64,000 nt of DNA from Glycomyces sp. YM15. GTDB lineage: Bacteria > Actinomycetota > Actinomycetes > Mycobacteriales > Micromonosporaceae. The translations under genes and the position numbers were made by a program. Shown here piece by piece: positions 15,615-25,560 of the stretch (its first letter is position 1; every line of letters begins with the position of its first letter). The stretch spans positions 62,001 to 126,000 of the forward strand of contig NZ_JAERMK010000002.1 in assembly GCF_016918015.1 (NCBI RefSeq), read 5' to 3'. A model generated the notes under the pieces. That model was not told the DNA's origin and searched no databases. It worked only from the letters and a program-made list of their open reading frames with translations.

Positions 15615-16232
15615 TTAGGAGGCGAGCGCGGCGCGGCCGGCCTTGAGAGCGGCCGCGGTCGCGACGACGCGCTCGGCCTGGGCGGCCGCAGCGGCGAGGG
15701 TGGTGTCGTCGATGTCGGCGCCGTTCCAGTGGGAGACACCGTAAGGCGAGGCGTTGGCGAACAGCGTCTCGTTGGCGTAGCCGGGGGCCACGACGATGCC
15801 GCCGAAGTGGTGGAACGAGTTGTACAGCGCGAGCAGCGTGGACTCGTTGCCGCCGTGCTTGCCCGAGGCGGCGGCGAAGCCGGAGTAGACCTTGCCGGCC
15901 AGCTTGCCCTGGAACCAGAGGCCCCCGAGGGTGTCGATGAACTGCTTCAGCTGCGAGGCCACGTTGCCGAAGCGGGTGGGGGAGCCGAGGAAGACCGCGT
16001 CGGCCCATTCGACGTCGTCCGGGGTGACCTCGGGGATGTCGGCGATGTTCTTGACGTTCTCGGCCCAGGCCGGGTTCGAGTCGATCGCGGCCTGCGGGGC
16101 CAGTTCGGCCACGCGGCGCAGGCGCACTTCGGCGCCGGTCTTCTCAGCGGCAGCGGCGATGGCGCGGGCCAGGCCGGTGACGTTGCCGGTGGCGGAGTAG
16201 AAGGCCACGGTGACCTTGACAGGCTCGGACAT
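15615..16232 (-). CDS. wrbA: NAD(P)H:quinone oxidoreductase, WrbA type
   Basis: This is a 205-aa flavodoxin-fold enzyme that reduces quinones by two electrons, avoiding semiquinone radicals. The FMN phosphate loop FYSATGNVTGLA is at residues 11-22. The GSPTRFGNVASQLKQF segment (about 83-98) and the C-terminal GVSHWNG region follow WrbA, and length fits. It is cytoplasmic and probably tetrameric. Two near-identical 12-bp palindromes (16268-16279, 16314-16325) lie 36-93 nt upstream, so it is likely repressed by a quinone- or redox-sensing regulator coded elsewhere. It is monocistronic with a hairpin downstream. Confidence 0.88.
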   Translation of the reverse strand: MSEPVKVTVAFYSATGNVTGLARAIAAAAEKTGAEVRLRRVAELAPQAAIDSNPAWAENVKNIADIPEVTPDDVEWADAVFLGSPTRFGNVASQLKQFIDTLGGLWFQGKLAGKVYSGFAAASGKHGGNESTLLALYNSFHHFGGIVVAPGYANETLFANASPYGVSHWNGADIDDTTLAAAAAQAERVVATAAALKAGRAALAS

Positions 16233-16267
16233 GTTCCTACCTCTTCCAAGAGAGCGAGCTTAAGTAG

Positions 16268-16279
16268 TTCAGATTTGAA
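16268..16279. promoter_or_regulatory. wrbA operator half, TTCAGATTTGAA
   Basis: One mismatch from a perfect palindrome. It is centred 46 bp from the second copy. Confidence 0.5.
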
Positions 16280-16313
16280 TTACCCATCGACCATACGGGC
16301 CCCTCGGAGAAGT

Positions 16314-16325
16314 TTCAAATTTGAA
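16314..16325. promoter_or_regulatory. wrbA operator, TTCAAATTTGAA
   Basis: A perfect 12-bp palindrome and an AT-rich island in GC-rich DNA. The remaining region up to 16600 shows no gene. Confidence 0.55.
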
Positions 16326-16604
16326 CGATGTGTCGCTGGCCACGTTGCCCCGCTGATCGATCTGCCTTGCGGCGATTGCGCCCTCGGCGCGTGTTACGAG
16401 AGTGTTTCGGGGTGTCCTGTGGTGCAAGGGTATTCGACTGTCGGCTTTATCACTTGCCGAGTGCGCGTCACCTGAGGCGCTCCCATCGCTCGTGCAACTC
16501 TGGTTCAAGCACGCCTGTATGCATCGTGACCTCGAATAATGACAACTTAGGCGGACCTAAGTGACAGGGCGCAGTTATCGGAGTTCTAGACTTGCGGCAA
16601 ACGC

Positions 16605-16622
16605 TTGTGAAGAGCTTCACAA
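16605..16622. promoter_or_regulatory. Rex-type operator upstream of menJ-nuo
   Basis: TTGTGAA-GAGC-TTCACAA matches exactly the TTGTGAA-N4-TTCACAA Rex operator known from Streptomyces. It is 51 nt upstream of the first gene of the respiratory operon. A flanking C and G extend the dyad to 9-bp arms. Rex releases DNA when NADH is high. Confidence 0.75.
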
Positions 16623-16673
16623 GCCGGATGGTCGTTAAAAGGATCACCGCCCCGTTCGCCTGAGAGGACGCCC

Positions 16674-18026
16674 GTGACCACTCACGCAACCCCGGAGGCC
16701 GACGTCATCGTCGTCGGCGCGGGACCTGGTGGTTCGGCCGCGGCCTACCACCTGGCCTCCCGGGGGCTCGACGTACTGCTGCTGGAGAAGACCCGCTTCC
16801 CCCGCGAGAAGGTCTGCGGCGACGGCCTCACGCCCCGAGCCGTCGCGCAGCTGCTCAAGATGGGCGTCGACACCTCCGAATCCGCCGGATGGATCCGCAA
16901 CCGCGGCCTCCGCGTCGTCGCCGACGACATCGCCATCGAACTGGACTGGCCCACGCTCCAGGACTTCCCGAACTACGGCCTCGCCCGCACCCGCCTCGAC
17001 TTCGACCAGATCCTCGCCGACCGCGCCGTCGCCGCCGGAGCCGAGCTCCGGTGCGGCGTCAAGGTCACCGCGCCGGTCTTCGACCTCGCCGGGCGCGTCT
17101 GCGGGGTCACCGCGGTGCAGGACGGCGAGCAGGTCGCCTATCGCGCGCCGCTCGTGATCGCCGCCGACGGCGTCTCCGGCCGCCTCGCACTCGCCTTGGG
17201 CCTCAAGCGGAACGAGAAGCGCCCCATGGGCGTCGCGGTACGCCAGTACTACAAGTCCGAGGCCAAGCACGACGACGACTACCTCGAGTCCTGGCTGGCG
17301 CTGCGCACGGCCGCCGAGCCCGACGTGCTGCAACCCGGCTACGGCTGGATCTTCGGCCTCGGCGACGGCCGCGTCAACGTCGGACTCGGGGTGCTGAACT
17401 CCTCCGAGGGCTATGGCAAGACCGATTACCGTGCGCTGCTTCGCGATTGGCTCGCCAACACTCCCGAGGAGTGGGGCCTCGCCGATGAGGCGAACGCCGA
17501 CGGCCCGGTCCGCGGCGCGGCGCTTCCCATGGGCTTCAACCGGACCCCGCACTACAGCCGCGGCCTCATGCTCGTCGGCGACTCCGGCGGCATGGTCAAC
17601 CCCTTCAACGGCGAGGGCATCGCCTACGCCGTCGAAGCCGGTGAAGTCGCCGCATCCGTCGTCGCCGAAGCGTTCAAGGCCCGCTCCGTGCCGCGCCGCG
17701 AAGCCGTCCTGCGTACCTACGCCGACAAGATGGACGAGCTCTGGGGCTCCTACTACCGCATGGGCGGCATCTTCTCGCATCTCATCGGCAAGCCCGCCGT
17801 CATGAAGCTGTGCACCGAGCACGGCCTGAAACGTCCCGCGCTCATGCGCGTCGTGCTGAAACTGCTGGCGAACCTCACCGACCGGCCCGGGCGCGACACC
17901 GCCGACCGGATCGTCAACGGGATGCGGATCGTCACGCCCGGCCTGGGCAGTTCGCAAGTCCGGCTCGCAAGCCTCGCCGCCCGAGCCGACGTTCGGCTCG
18001 CAAGCTTCGCCGAAAGAAGGGTCTGA
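16674..18026 (+). CDS. menJ: Geranylgeranyl reductase-family FAD oxidoreductase (menaquinone reductase candidate)
   Basis: This is a 450-aa flavoprotein. The Rossmann FAD motif VGAGPGGSAAAYHLA is at residues 14-28. The FPREKVCGDGLTPRAV segment (about 42-57) and the GD loop LVGDSGGMVNPFNGEGI (about 301-317) define the GGR family. Homologues next to nuo operons in actinobacteria, and mycobacterial MenJ, hydrogenate an isoprene unit of menaquinone. GTG 16674 has GAGAGG upstream. Its C-terminus ends in two in-frame copies of the 18-bp repeat ([14 protein letters not shown]), an odd basic tail. It opens the operon with nuoA 4 nt downstream, behind the Rex site. Confidence 0.8.
   Translation: MTTHATPEADVIVVGAGPGGSAAAYHLASRGLDVLLLEKTRFPREKVCGDGLTPRAVAQLLKMGVDTSESAGWIRNRGLRVVADDIAIELDWPTLQDFPNYGLARTRLDFDQILADRAVAAGAELRCGVKVTAPVFDLAGRVCGVTAVQDGEQVAYRAPLVIAADGVSGRLALALGLKRNEKRPMGVAVRQYYKSEAKHDDDYLESWLALRTAAEPDVLQPGYGWIFGLGDGRVNVGLGVLNSSEGYGKTDYRALLRDWLANTPEEWGLADEANADGPVRGAALPMGFNRTPHYSRGLMLVGDSGGMVNPFNGEGIAYAVEAGEVAASVVAEAFKARSVPRREAVLRTYADKMDELWGSYYRMGGIFSHLIGKPAVMKLCTEHGLKRPALMRVVLKLLANLTDRPGRDTADRIVNGMRIVTPGLGSSQVRLASLAARADVRLASFAERRV
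17962..17979 (+). repeat. Dispersed 18-bp repeat, copy 2
   Basis: GGCTCGCAAGCCTCGCCG in the menJ 3' end, read in frame. Confidence 0.6.
17995..18012 (+). repeat. Dispersed 18-bp repeat, copy 3
   Basis: GGCTCGCAAGCTTCGCCG, 33 bp after copy 2 and in the same frame, forming the last residues of the menJ product. Confidence 0.65.
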
Positions 18027-18030
18027 GAAC

Positions 18031-18390
18031 GTGGAAGTCTATGTGCCCGTTGTCATCATGTTCGCGATCGGCGCAGGGTTCGGCATCGTCTCGGTGGTCG
18101 CCTCACGCATTACGGGCCCCCATCGCAGGAACCGCGCCAAGTACGACCCTTACGAATGCGGCATCGAGCCGGCCCCCACGTCCTCGGGGCCCACGAAGTT
18201 CCCGGTGAAGTTCTACCTCACCGCGATGCTGTTCATCGTCTTCGACATCGAGATCATCTTCCTCGTGCCGTGGGCGGTCCACCACGACGTCCTCGGGATC
18301 TTCGGATTCTGGGCCGTCCTCATGTTCATCGCCGCGCTGTTCGTCGCGTACGCCTATGAATGGCGTCGCGGCGGACTGGACTGGGACTGA
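18031..18390 (+). CDS. nuoA: NADH-quinone oxidoreductase subunit A
   Basis: This is a 119-aa membrane subunit of complex I with three transmembrane helices (about residues 4-26, 62-84 and 90-112). The conserved loop between helices 1 and 2 carries KYDPYECGIEP, including the Glu-Cys-Gly signature that lies near the quinone channel. GTG start with AAGAAGGG about 12 nt upstream. It begins the nuoA-N series right after menJ. Sequence differs clearly from the second nuoA at 48576, which lacks the Pro after the Tyr. Confidence 0.93.
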   Translation: MEVYVPVVIMFAIGAGFGIVSVVASRITGPHRRNRAKYDPYECGIEPAPTSSGPTKFPVKFYLTAMLFIVFDIEIIFLVPWAVHHDVLGIFGFWAVLMFIAALFVAYAYEWRRGGLDWD

Positions 18391-18399
18391 GGTTCCGAA

Positions 18400-19035
18400 A
18401 TGGGTGTAGAAGAAAAACTCCCGCAGGGCATCATCCTCACCTCTGTTGAGGCACTGGTGAACTGGACCCGCAAGGCCTCGATGTGGCCTGCCACGTTCGG
18501 GCTCGCCTGCTGCGCCATCGAGATGATGGCCACCGGTGCCGCCCGCTACGACACGGGCCGCTTCGGCATGGAGGTCTTCCGCGCCTCCCCGCGCCAGGCG
18601 GACCTGATGATCGTGGCCGGACGCGTGAGCCAGAAGATGGCCCCCGTCCTGCGCCAGATATACGACCAGATGCCCGAACCGAAGTGGGTCCTCTCGATGG
18701 GCGTGTGCGCCACCTCCGGCGGCATGTTCAACAACTACGCGATCGTGCAGGGCGTCGACCACGTCGTGCCCGTCGACATGTACCTCCCCGGCTGCCCCCC
18801 GCGCCCGGAGATGCTGCTCGACGCGATCCTCAAGCTCCACGAGAAGGTCCAGCACGAACCGCTGGGCGACAAGCGCCGCCAGGCCCTCGCCGACCTCCCC
18901 GAGCCCGTTGTCAAACCCGGCGCGATGCCCTCCTCCTACCGTTTCGACAAGCAGCGCAAGAAGGAGTGGGCCGAGGCCGTGGAAGCCGGGACCGAAGAGC
19001 AGCTGCGCATCCGGAAGGCGGTGGCGAAGCGATGA
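18400..19035 (+). CDS. nuoB: NADH-quinone oxidoreductase subunit B
   Basis: This is a 211-aa peripheral-arm subunit that carries the terminal [4Fe-4S] cluster N2, the electron donor to quinone. The ligands are visible: tandem C37-C38 in FGLACCAIE, a Cys in [10 protein letters not shown] and a Cys in LPGCPPRPE. Family length is normal apart from a charged C-terminal tail of about 45 residues. It sits between nuoA (9-nt gap) and nuoC (ATGA overlap). It pairs with the quinone cavity formed by NuoD and NuoH. Confidence 0.95.
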   Translation: MGVEEKLPQGIILTSVEALVNWTRKASMWPATFGLACCAIEMMATGAARYDTGRFGMEVFRASPRQADLMIVAGRVSQKMAPVLRQIYDQMPEPKWVLSMGVCATSGGMFNNYAIVQGVDHVVPVDMYLPGCPPRPEMLLDAILKLHEKVQHEPLGDKRRQALADLPEPVVKPGAMPSSYRFDKQRKKEWAEAVEAGTEEQLRIRKAVAKR

Positions 19036-19727
19036 GCACCGATCCGACCGGGACCGGCGCCTCCGGCCCCGACGACGTGCAGCCCGTCGGCATGCAGCGC
19101 AAGGGATTGTTCGGCGTCACCGACTCCGGCGACACCTCCGGTTTCGGCGGCCTCGTGCAGGCCGCGCCGACCGCGGGGGAGATCGTCTCCACCCCCGAAC
19201 CGCTCGGCGGCTACTTCGACGAGGTCGTGGCGGCCCTGCGCGAGGCCCACGGCGACGAGATCACCCGCGCGGTGGTCGTCGACCGCGGCGAGCTCACCAT
19301 CCACATCGCTCCCGACCGCGTCGCCGACGTCTGCAAGACGATGCGCGACGACGAGAGCCTGCGCTTCGAGCTCTGCAACTCGGTGTCCGGTGTGGACTAC
19401 CCGGACCAGCGCAACCGGCTCCACGTGACCTACCACCTGACCTCGATGACCTACCGGCGCCGCGTGCGGCTCGAAACGGCCGTGGGCCTCGAGCACCCGA
19501 CCGTCCAGTCGGTGACCGAGGTGTACCCGACCGCCGACTGGCAGGAGCGGGAGACGTACGACATGTTCGGCGTCGTCTTCGAGGGCCACCCGCACCTCAC
19601 CCGCATCCTCATGCCCGACGACTGGGAGGGCTTCCCGCAGCGGAAGGACTACCCGCTCGGAGGCATCGCCGTCGAATACAAGGGCGCGCACATCCCGCCG
19701 CCCGACGAGAGGAGGGCGTACAAGTGA
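19032..19727 (+). CDS. nuoC: NADH-quinone oxidoreductase subunit C
   Basis: This is a 231-aa subunit of the 30-kDa type in the complex I connecting fragment. The conserved C-terminal signature [17 protein letters not shown] then [16 protein letters not shown] and [10 protein letters not shown] is complete (about residues 170-215). The first 55 residues are a polar, probably disordered extension. ATG 19032 overlaps the nuoB stop (ATGA), and its own TGA overlaps the GTG of nuoD, so the three are tightly coupled. NuoC and NuoD are separate here, not fused. Confidence 0.95.
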   Translation: MSTDPTGTGASGPDDVQPVGMQRKGLFGVTDSGDTSGFGGLVQAAPTAGEIVSTPEPLGGYFDEVVAALREAHGDEITRAVVVDRGELTIHIAPDRVADVCKTMRDDESLRFELCNSVSGVDYPDQRNRLHVTYHLTSMTYRRRVRLETAVGLEHPTVQSVTEVYPTADWQERETYDMFGVVFEGHPHLTRILMPDDWEGFPQRKDYPLGGIAVEYKGAHIPPPDERRAYK

Positions 19728-21058
19728 CCGCCACTGAGAATGCCGCCGACGCCTATGCCGCCGAACGCGACACGACCGAAGGCCGCGTCTACACCGTCAC
19801 CGGCGGAGACTGGGACGAACTCGTCGCCTCGGTCGACCCGGTCAGCGAAGAGCGCCTCATCGTCAACCTCGGCCCGCAGCACCCGTCCACGCACGGCGTG
19901 CTCCGCCTGGTCTGCGAGCTCGAAGGCGAGACCGTCCGCTCGGTGCGCCCCATCGTCGGCTACCTCCACACCGGCATCGAGAAGAACCTCGAGTACCGCA
20001 ACTGGACACAGGGGACGACCTTCGTCACCCGCGCCGACTACCTCGCGCCGATCTTCAACGAGACCGCGTACTGCCTCGCCGTCGAGAAGCTGCTCGGCAT
20101 CACCGTGCCCAGGCGCGCCGACGTGATCCGCGTGATCATGATGGAGCTCAACCGCATCAGCTCCCACCTGGTCGCCCTCGCGACCACGGGCATGGAGCTG
20201 GGCGCGCTCTCGATGATGATCTACGGCTTCCGCGACCGCGAGAAGATCCTCGACATCTTCGAGGCCGTCTGCGGCCTGCGCATGAACATGGCGTACGTGC
20301 GCCCCGGCGGCGTCGCCCAGGACCTCCCGCGCGAGGGCATCAAGATGATCCGCGAGTTCGTCGACTACATGCCCCAGGGCCTCGACGACTACGAGGGCCT
20401 CCTCACCGGCAACGCCATCTGGCAGGAGCGCACCCAGGGCGTCGCCTACCTCGACGTCTCCGGCTGCCTCGCCCTCGGCGTCACCGGGCCCGTGCTCCGC
20501 TCCGCCGGCCTCGCCTGGGACCTGCGCAAGACCATGCCGTACTGCGGCTACGAGGAGTACGACTTCGAGGTCCCGACCCACAACGGCGCCGACGCCTGGG
20601 CCCGCTACGTGGTGCGACTCGATGAGATCCGCGAGAGCCTCAAGATCATCAGCCAGGGCCTCGACAAGCTCGAGCCCGGCCCGGTCATGGTCGAGGACAA
20701 GAAGATCGCCTGGCCCGCCCAGCTCGCCCTCGGCGCGGACGGCATGGGCAACAGCCTCAACCACATCCGGCACATCATGAGCCAGTCGATGGAGGCGCTG
20801 ATCCACCACTTCAAGCTCGTCACCGAGGGCTTCCGGGTCCCGGCCGGGCAGGTGTACACCGCCATTGAGGCCCCACGCGGCGAACTCGGCATCCACGCCG
20901 TCTCCGACGGCGGCACGAGGCCGTTCCGCGTCCACATGCGAGAGCCCTCCTTCATCAACCTGCAGTCGATCCCCGCGCTCGCCGAAGGCGGCCTGCTCGC
21001 GGACGTCATCGCGGGCGGGGCCTCGCTCGACCCGGTCATGGGAGGTTGCGACAGGTGA
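19724..21058 (+). CDS. nuoD: NADH-quinone oxidoreductase subunit D
   Basis: This is a 444-aa 49-kDa-type subunit that forms one wall of the quinone site with Nuo[16 protein letters not shown] (about residues 47-61) is the family signature; its His is part of quinone binding. [22 protein letters not shown], and the C-terminal EAPRGELG and DPVMGGCDR follow the family. GTG 19724 overlaps the nuoC stop. The N-terminal 35 residues are an acidic extension. No second nuoD exists in the partial cluster at 48.6-51.1 kb, so that cluster would have to borrow this product if it assembles. Confidence 0.95.
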   Translation: MTATENAADAYAAERDTTEGRVYTVTGGDWDELVASVDPVSEERLIVNLGPQHPSTHGVLRLVCELEGETVRSVRPIVGYLHTGIEKNLEYRNWTQGTTFVTRADYLAPIFNETAYCLAVEKLLGITVPRRADVIRVIMMELNRISSHLVALATTGMELGALSMMIYGFRDREKILDIFEAVCGLRMNMAYVRPGGVAQDLPREGIKMIREFVDYMPQGLDDYEGLLTGNAIWQERTQGVAYLDVSGCLALGVTGPVLRSAGLAWDLRKTMPYCGYEEYDFEVPTHNGADAWARYVVRLDEIRESLKIISQGLDKLEPGPVMVEDKKIAWPAQLALGADGMGNSLNHIRHIMSQSMEALIHHFKLVTEGFRVPAGQVYTAIEAPRGELGIHAVSDGGTRPFRVHMREPSFINLQSIPALAEGGLLADVIAGGASLDPVMGGCDR

Positions 21059-21753
21059 ACTACCCGGAGAAGATCCGCGAGCAGGCCGAGGCCATCCTCG
21101 TCCGCTACCCCGAGGGCCGCGAGCGCTCGGCGCTCCTGCCGCTGCTCCACCTGGTGCAGTCGCACGACGGCTACGTCTCGGACGACGGCATCGCCTTCTG
21201 CGCCGAGGTCCTGAACCTCACCAAGGCGCAGGTGCAGGCGGTCTCGACCTTCTACACGATGTACAAGCGCGAACCGGCCGGCGACTGGCTGGTCTCGGTG
21301 TGCACCAACACCCTCTGCCAGGCCAAGGGCGGACAGAAGGTCTTCGACGCGCTCAGCGACGAACTCGACGTCGGCCACGACGAGACCACTGTGGACGGCA
21401 AGATCACGCTGGAGCACGCCGAGTGCCTCGCCGCGTGCGACTACGCGCCCGTCGTCACCGTCAACTACGAGTTCTTCGACGACATGGACGAGGCGAAGTC
21501 CCTCGATCTCGTGCGCGAGCTCAAGGAGGGGCGCCGCCCGATCCCCGACCGAGGCGCTCCACTGTGCACACTGCGTGAGATCTCGGTGCAACTGGCCGGG
21601 TTCGACGAGGAGCGCACCGCCGGGCTCGAAGGCAACGCCCAGGGCGACCCCACGCTCGCCGGGGCCCGCCTCGCGGCCGAAGCGGGCATCACCGCCCCGA
21701 CCTTCGACCCCACCGCGCCCCTGCTGGCCAAAGAACCCGAGGAAGCGAAGTGA
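21055..21753 (+). CDS. nuoE: NADH-quinone oxidoreductase subunit E
   Basis: This is a 232-aa thioredoxin-like subunit of the NADH dehydrogenase module with [2Fe-2S] cluster N1a. Ligands are the C-x4-C pair in [13 protein letters not shown] and the C-x3-C pair in [15 protein letters not shown] 21055 overlaps the nuoD stop, with GGAGG 9 nt upstream. A TTG nine bases earlier is less likely. The C-terminal 60 residues extend past the fold and are Ala/Pro/Glu-rich. Length exceeds the usual 160-170 because of that tail. Confidence 0.94.
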   Translation: MNYPEKIREQAEAILVRYPEGRERSALLPLLHLVQSHDGYVSDDGIAFCAEVLNLTKAQVQAVSTFYTMYKREPAGDWLVSVCTNTLCQAKGGQKVFDALSDELDVGHDETTVDGKITLEHAECLAACDYAPVVTVNYEFFDDMDEAKSLDLVRELKEGRRPIPDRGAPLCTLREISVQLAGFDEERTAGLEGNAQGDPTLAGARLAAEAGITAPTFDPTAPLLAKEPEEAK

Positions 21754-23081
21754 GCGTTACCGTGCCCGGTCCCAGGCGGCCCCGCGAGGACGCCCTCAAC
21801 AAGCTCAAGCCCGTCGTCACCAAGCGCTGGATGTCCCCGGGCGCGTGGAAGCTCGAGGTCTACGAGCAGCTCGACGGCTACAAGGCGCTTCGCAAGGCCC
21901 TCAAGTACGCCGAAGGCGACCTGATCGCCTTCATGAAGGAGTCCGGCCACCGGGGGCGCGGCGGCGCCGGGTTCCCCGTCGGCATGAAGTGGCAGTTCGT
22001 GCCCGACGACGGCCAGGATCACTACCTGGTCGTCAACGCCGACGAAGGCGAGCCGGGCACCTGCAAGGACCTGCCGCTCATGATGAACGACCCGCACTCG
22101 CTCATCGAGGGCATCGTCATCGCCTCCTACGCCATCAAGGCCAGCCGGGCGTTCGTCTACGTCCGGGGCGAGGCCGTCCACGCCGCCCGCCGCCTCCGCA
22201 ACGCCGTGCGCGAAGCGAAGGAGGCCGGGTACCTCGGCAAGGACATCCTCGGCTCCGGCTTCGACCTCGAAGTCGTGATCCACTCCGGCGCAGGCGCTTA
22301 CATCTGCGGCGAGGAGACCGCCCTCCTCGACTCCCTCGAGGGCAAGCGGGGCCAGCCCCGGCTGCGCCCGCCCTTCCCCGCGACGCACGGCCTCTACGAC
22401 AAGCCCACCTGCATCAACAATGTCGGCTCCATCGCCGCCGTCCCGCACATCGTGCTCGGCGGCGCCCAGTGGTGGAAGGACCTGGGCTCCGAGAACGCCG
22501 CGGGCACGATGATCTACTCGCTGTCCGGCCGCGTCAAGCGCCCCGGCCAGTACGAGTGCTCGATGGGCACCACGCTCCGCGAGCTCATCGAACTCGCCGG
22601 AGGCATGGAGGAGGGCCACGAGCTGAAGTTCTTCACGCCCGGCGGCTCCTCCACCCCGATGCTCTCGGCCGACTCGATCGACGTGCCGCTCGACTTCGAC
22701 AACGTCGCGAAGGCCGGCTCGATCCTCGGCACCACCGCGGTCATGATCTTCTCCGACCAGGACTGCCCGGTGATCTCCTGCTGGCGCTGGATCAAGTTCT
22801 ACGCCCACGAATCCTGCGGCAAGTGCACGCCGTGCCGCGAGGGCAACTACTGGATGGTGCGCGTCTACGAGCGCATCCTCACCGGCCAGGGCTCCCTCGG
22901 CGACCTGAAACTCCTCGAGAGCGCGTGCAAGAACCTCCTCGGCCGCTCCTTCTGCGGCCTCGGCGACGGCGCGACCTCGTGCGTCACGTCCTCGCTGAAG
23001 TACTTCCGCCAGGACTACCTCGACTACATCGAGGGGCACAAGCCCGCACCCTTCGACGCTGCAAAGATCGGAGCGCACTGA
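21750..23081 (+). CDS. nuoF: NADH-quinone oxidoreductase subunit F
   Basis: This is a 443-aa subunit carrying the FMN and NADH site, where electrons enter complex [14 protein letters not shown] (about residues 67-79) and [12 protein letters not shown] (about 93-104) bind NADH and FMN. The [4Fe-4S] N3 ligands are in [12 protein letters not shown] and the Cys of [10 protein letters not shown]. All key residues are present, so the complex should use NADH directly. GTG 21750 overlaps the nuoE stop (GTGA). The Fo420-type replacement seen in some methanogen-like complexes is not found here. Confidence 0.95.
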   Translation: MSVTVPGPRRPREDALNKLKPVVTKRWMSPGAWKLEVYEQLDGYKALRKALKYAEGDLIAFMKESGHRGRGGAGFPVGMKWQFVPDDGQDHYLVVNADEGEPGTCKDLPLMMNDPHSLIEGIVIASYAIKASRAFVYVRGEAVHAARRLRNAVREAKEAGYLGKDILGSGFDLEVVIHSGAGAYICGEETALLDSLEGKRGQPRLRPPFPATHGLYDKPTCINNVGSIAAVPHIVLGGAQWWKDLGSENAAGTMIYSLSGRVKRPGQYECSMGTTLRELIELAGGMEEGHELKFFTPGGSSTPMLSADSIDVPLDFDNVAKAGSILGTTAVMIFSDQDCPVISCWRWIKFYAHESCGKCTPCREGNYWMVRVYERILTGQGSLGDLKLLESACKNLLGRSFCGLGDGATSCVTSSLKYFRQDYLDYIEGHKPAPFDAAKIGAH

Positions 23082-23082
23082 C

Positions 23083-25560
23083 ATGACCGATCAAGTCACG
23101 TTCACCATCGACGGCGTCGAAGTCACGGTCCCCAAGGGCACCTTGATCATCCGGGCCGCCGAGCAGCTCGGCATCGAGATCCCCCGGTTCTGCGACCACC
23201 CGCTGCTCAAGCCCGCCGGGGCCTGCCGCCAGTGCCTCGTGGACGTCCCCGACATGGGCAACGGCCGCGGGATGCCCAAGCCCGCCGCCTCCTGCACGAC
23301 CACCGCCATGGAGGGCATGGTCGTCAAGACCCAGCACACCAGCGAGGTCGCCAAGGAGGCCCAGGAGGGGATCATGGAGTTCCTCCTGATCAACCACCCC
23401 CTGGACTGCCCCGTCTGCGACAAGGGCGGCGAATGCCCGCTCCAGAACCAGGCCATGAGCACCGGCCGCACCGAGACCCGCATGGAAGCGGCCGACAAGC
23501 GCACGTACAAGAAGGCGCTGCCGATCTCCTCCCAGGTGCTGCTCGACCGCGAGCGCTGCGTGCTCTGCGCGCGCTGCACCCGCTTCTCCGACGAGATCGC
23601 CGGCGACCCGTTCATCGAGCTGATGGAGCGCTCCGCGCTCGAGCAGGTCGGCGTCTACGAGGACGAGCCGTTCGAGTCCTACTTCTCGGGCAACACCGTC
23701 CAGATCTGCCCGGTCGGCGCGCTCACCGGCACGCAGTACCGCTTCCGCTCAAGGCCTTTCGACCTCGTGTCGAGCCCGAGCGTGTGCGAGCACTGCTCGG
23801 CCGGGTGCGCGCAGCGCTCGGACCACCGCCGCGGCAAGGTCCTGCGCCGCCTCGCGGGCGAGGACCCGGCGGTGAACGAGGAGTGGAACTGCGACAAGGG
23901 CCGCTGGGGCTCCTCCTACATCGAGGCCGCCGACCGCATCACGAAGCCGCTGGTCCGCGACGAGGACGGGTCGCTGCGCGAGGCGTCCTGGCCCGAGGCC
24001 CTGCGCCGCGCGGCGGCCGGGCTCAAGGAGGCGGCCGGCCGGGTCGGCGTCCTGCCGGGCGGGCGGCTCACCGTCGAGGACTCCTACGCGTACGCGAAGT
24101 TCGCGCGGGTCGCCCTCGGCACCAACGACATCGACTTCCGCTCCCGTCCGCACTCCACTGAGGAGTCCGAGTTCCTGGCGCACGCCGTCGCCGGGGTCTA
24201 CCCGTCGAGCGGCGCGGTCACCTACGAGGACCTGGAGAAGGCCCCCGTGGTCGTCACGGTGGGCCTCGAGGTCGAAGAGGAATGCCCGATCGTGTTCCTG
24301 CGCCTGCGCAAGGCGGTCCGCCAGCACGGGCAGCGCGTGCACGTGGTCGCGCCGTTCGCGACCCGCGGCACCGCCAAGCTCAACGGGAACCTCATCGAGG
24401 CCCTGCCCGGCGAAGAGGCCCAACTCCTCGACGGCTGGAGCCGCGGCGGTTTCGTGCGCGACGCTCTGGGCGAGGACGGCGCGGTCATCCTCCTCGGCGA
24501 GCGTCTCGCCACTGTGGAGGGCGCGTTCTCGGCGGCGGTCCGCCTGGCCAAGTCCACGGGCGCGCGCCTCGCCTGGATTCCCCGGCGCGCGGGCGACCGC
24601 GGCGCGGTCGAGTCCGGTTGCCTCCCCGGGCTGCTGCCCGGCGGCGGCCTGGCCTCGTATGCGGCCGACCGCGAGCAGCTCGCCGAGTACTGGGGCGTCG
24701 CAGCGCTCCCCGACGGCGACGGCCGCGGCGCCTGGGACATCCTGCAAGCGGCGGCGGACGGCGAGATCGACGCGCTCCTGGTGGGCGGCGTCGACCCGTA
24801 CGACTTCGCGGACGCGCCCGCCGTCGAGGCGGCGCTGTACGCGGCCCGCTTCGTGGTCTCGCTGGAGCTCCGGCACTCGGCGGTCACCCGCGTGGCCGAC
24901 GTGATCCTGCCGGTCGCGCCGGTGACCGGCAAGCCCGGCGCGTACTTCGACTGGGAAGGGCGCCTGCGGACCTTCGACACGGTGATCCCCACCGATCTCA
25001 TGTCGGACCACGCGGTGCTCGACACGCTCGCGGCCGCGCTGGGCGTCGAGCTCGGGACGGCCGAGACCCACACGGTGCGTGCGGAACTCGCCGGACTCCC
25101 GGACCCGCTCACGCGCCAGCCCGCGCCGGACTGGACCGCCGACAAGCCCGCGCACGCCCCGGCGCGGGTCGACAGCTCGCAAGCGTCGCCGAAGGGGGAC
25201 GGCAAAGCGGTCCTCGCGACCTGGCGCCAGCTGCTCGACGGCGGCTCCCTCCAGGAGAACAACCCGCATCTCGCCGGATGCGCGCCCGACCCGGTGGTGC
25301 GCTTGAGCGCCGCCACCGCGAAACTGATCGGCGCGAGCGAGGGCAACGGCGTCACCGTGGCGACCGCGATCGGCGGGATCACCTTGCCGCTCAAGGTCAC
25401 CGACATGCCCGAGGGCGTGGTCTGGCTGCCGCAGAACGCGCCTGGTCGCGGGATCTTCCGCCACCTCGGCGCCGGTTCGGGCGATGTGGTCACGATCCGC
25501 GCCTACCCGAACGTCCCTCGCCCTGCAGCAGCAGGAGAAGCCGTGGAGGCGGTCAAGTGA
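23083..25560 (+). CDS. nuoG: NADH-quinone oxidoreductase subunit G
   Basis: This is an 825-aa large subunit. The N-terminal ferredoxin-like domain holds [2Fe-2S] ligands ([15 protein letters not shown]). The His-ligated [4Fe-4S] motif [16 protein letters not shown], the [11 protein letters not shown] plus QICPVGA pair, and an N7-type motif (CEHCSAGC with a distant Cys at EEWNCDKG) follow. A molybdopterin-oxidoreductase-like C-terminal region without obvious cofactor residues completes it. The N7 Cys set is absent from many complexes I but kept here. An in-frame copy of the 18-bp repeat lies near residue 700 (DSSQASPKG), inside a linker. Confidence 0.94.
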   Translation: MTDQVTFTIDGVEVTVPKGTLIIRAAEQLGIEIPRFCDHPLLKPAGACRQCLVDVPDMGNGRGMPKPAASCTTTAMEGMVVKTQHTSEVAKEAQEGIMEFLLINHPLDCPVCDKGGECPLQNQAMSTGRTETRMEAADKRTYKKALPISSQVLLDRERCVLCARCTRFSDEIAGDPFIELMERSALEQVGVYEDEPFESYFSGNTVQICPVGALTGTQYRFRSRPFDLVSSPSVCEHCSAGCAQRSDHRRGKVLRRLAGEDPAVNEEWNCDKGRWGSSYIEAADRITKPLVRDEDGSLREASWPEALRRAAAGLKEAAGRVGVLPGGRLTVEDSYAYAKFARVALGTNDIDFRSRPHSTEESEFLAHAVAGVYPSSGAVTYEDLEKAPVVVTVGLEVEEECPIVFLRLRKAVRQHGQRVHVVAPFATRGTAKLNGNLIEALPGEEAQLLDGWSRGGFVRDALGEDGAVILLGERLATVEGAFSAAVRLAKSTGARLAWIPRRAGDRGAVESGCLPGLLPGGGLASYAADREQLAEYWGVAALPDGDGRGAWDILQAAADGEIDALLVGGVDPYDFADAPAVEAALYAARFVVSLELRHSAVTRVADVILPVAPVTGKPGAYFDWEGRLRTFDTVIPTDLMSDHAVLDTLAAALGVELGTAETHTVRAELAGLPDPLTRQPAPDWTADKPAHAPARVDSSQASPKGDGKAVLATWRQLLDGGSLQENNPHLAGCAPDPVVRLSAATAKLIGASEGNGVTVATAIGGITLPLKVTDMPEGVVWLPQNAPGRGIFRHLGAGSGDVVTIRAYPNVPRPAAAGEAVEAVK
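25174..25191 (+). repeat. Dispersed 18-bp repeat, copy 4
   Basis: AGCTCGCAAGCGTCGCCG inside nuoG, in frame (SSQASPKG). The AAGGGG that follows is shared with the copies at 26841 and 50112. Confidence 0.55.

Noticed and set aside
16605-16622. Crp/GlxR site TGTGA-N6-TCACA
   Set aside because: The same bases fit, but the longer arms match Rex (TTGTGAA-N4-TTCACAA) exactly, and nuo operons are known Rex targets.
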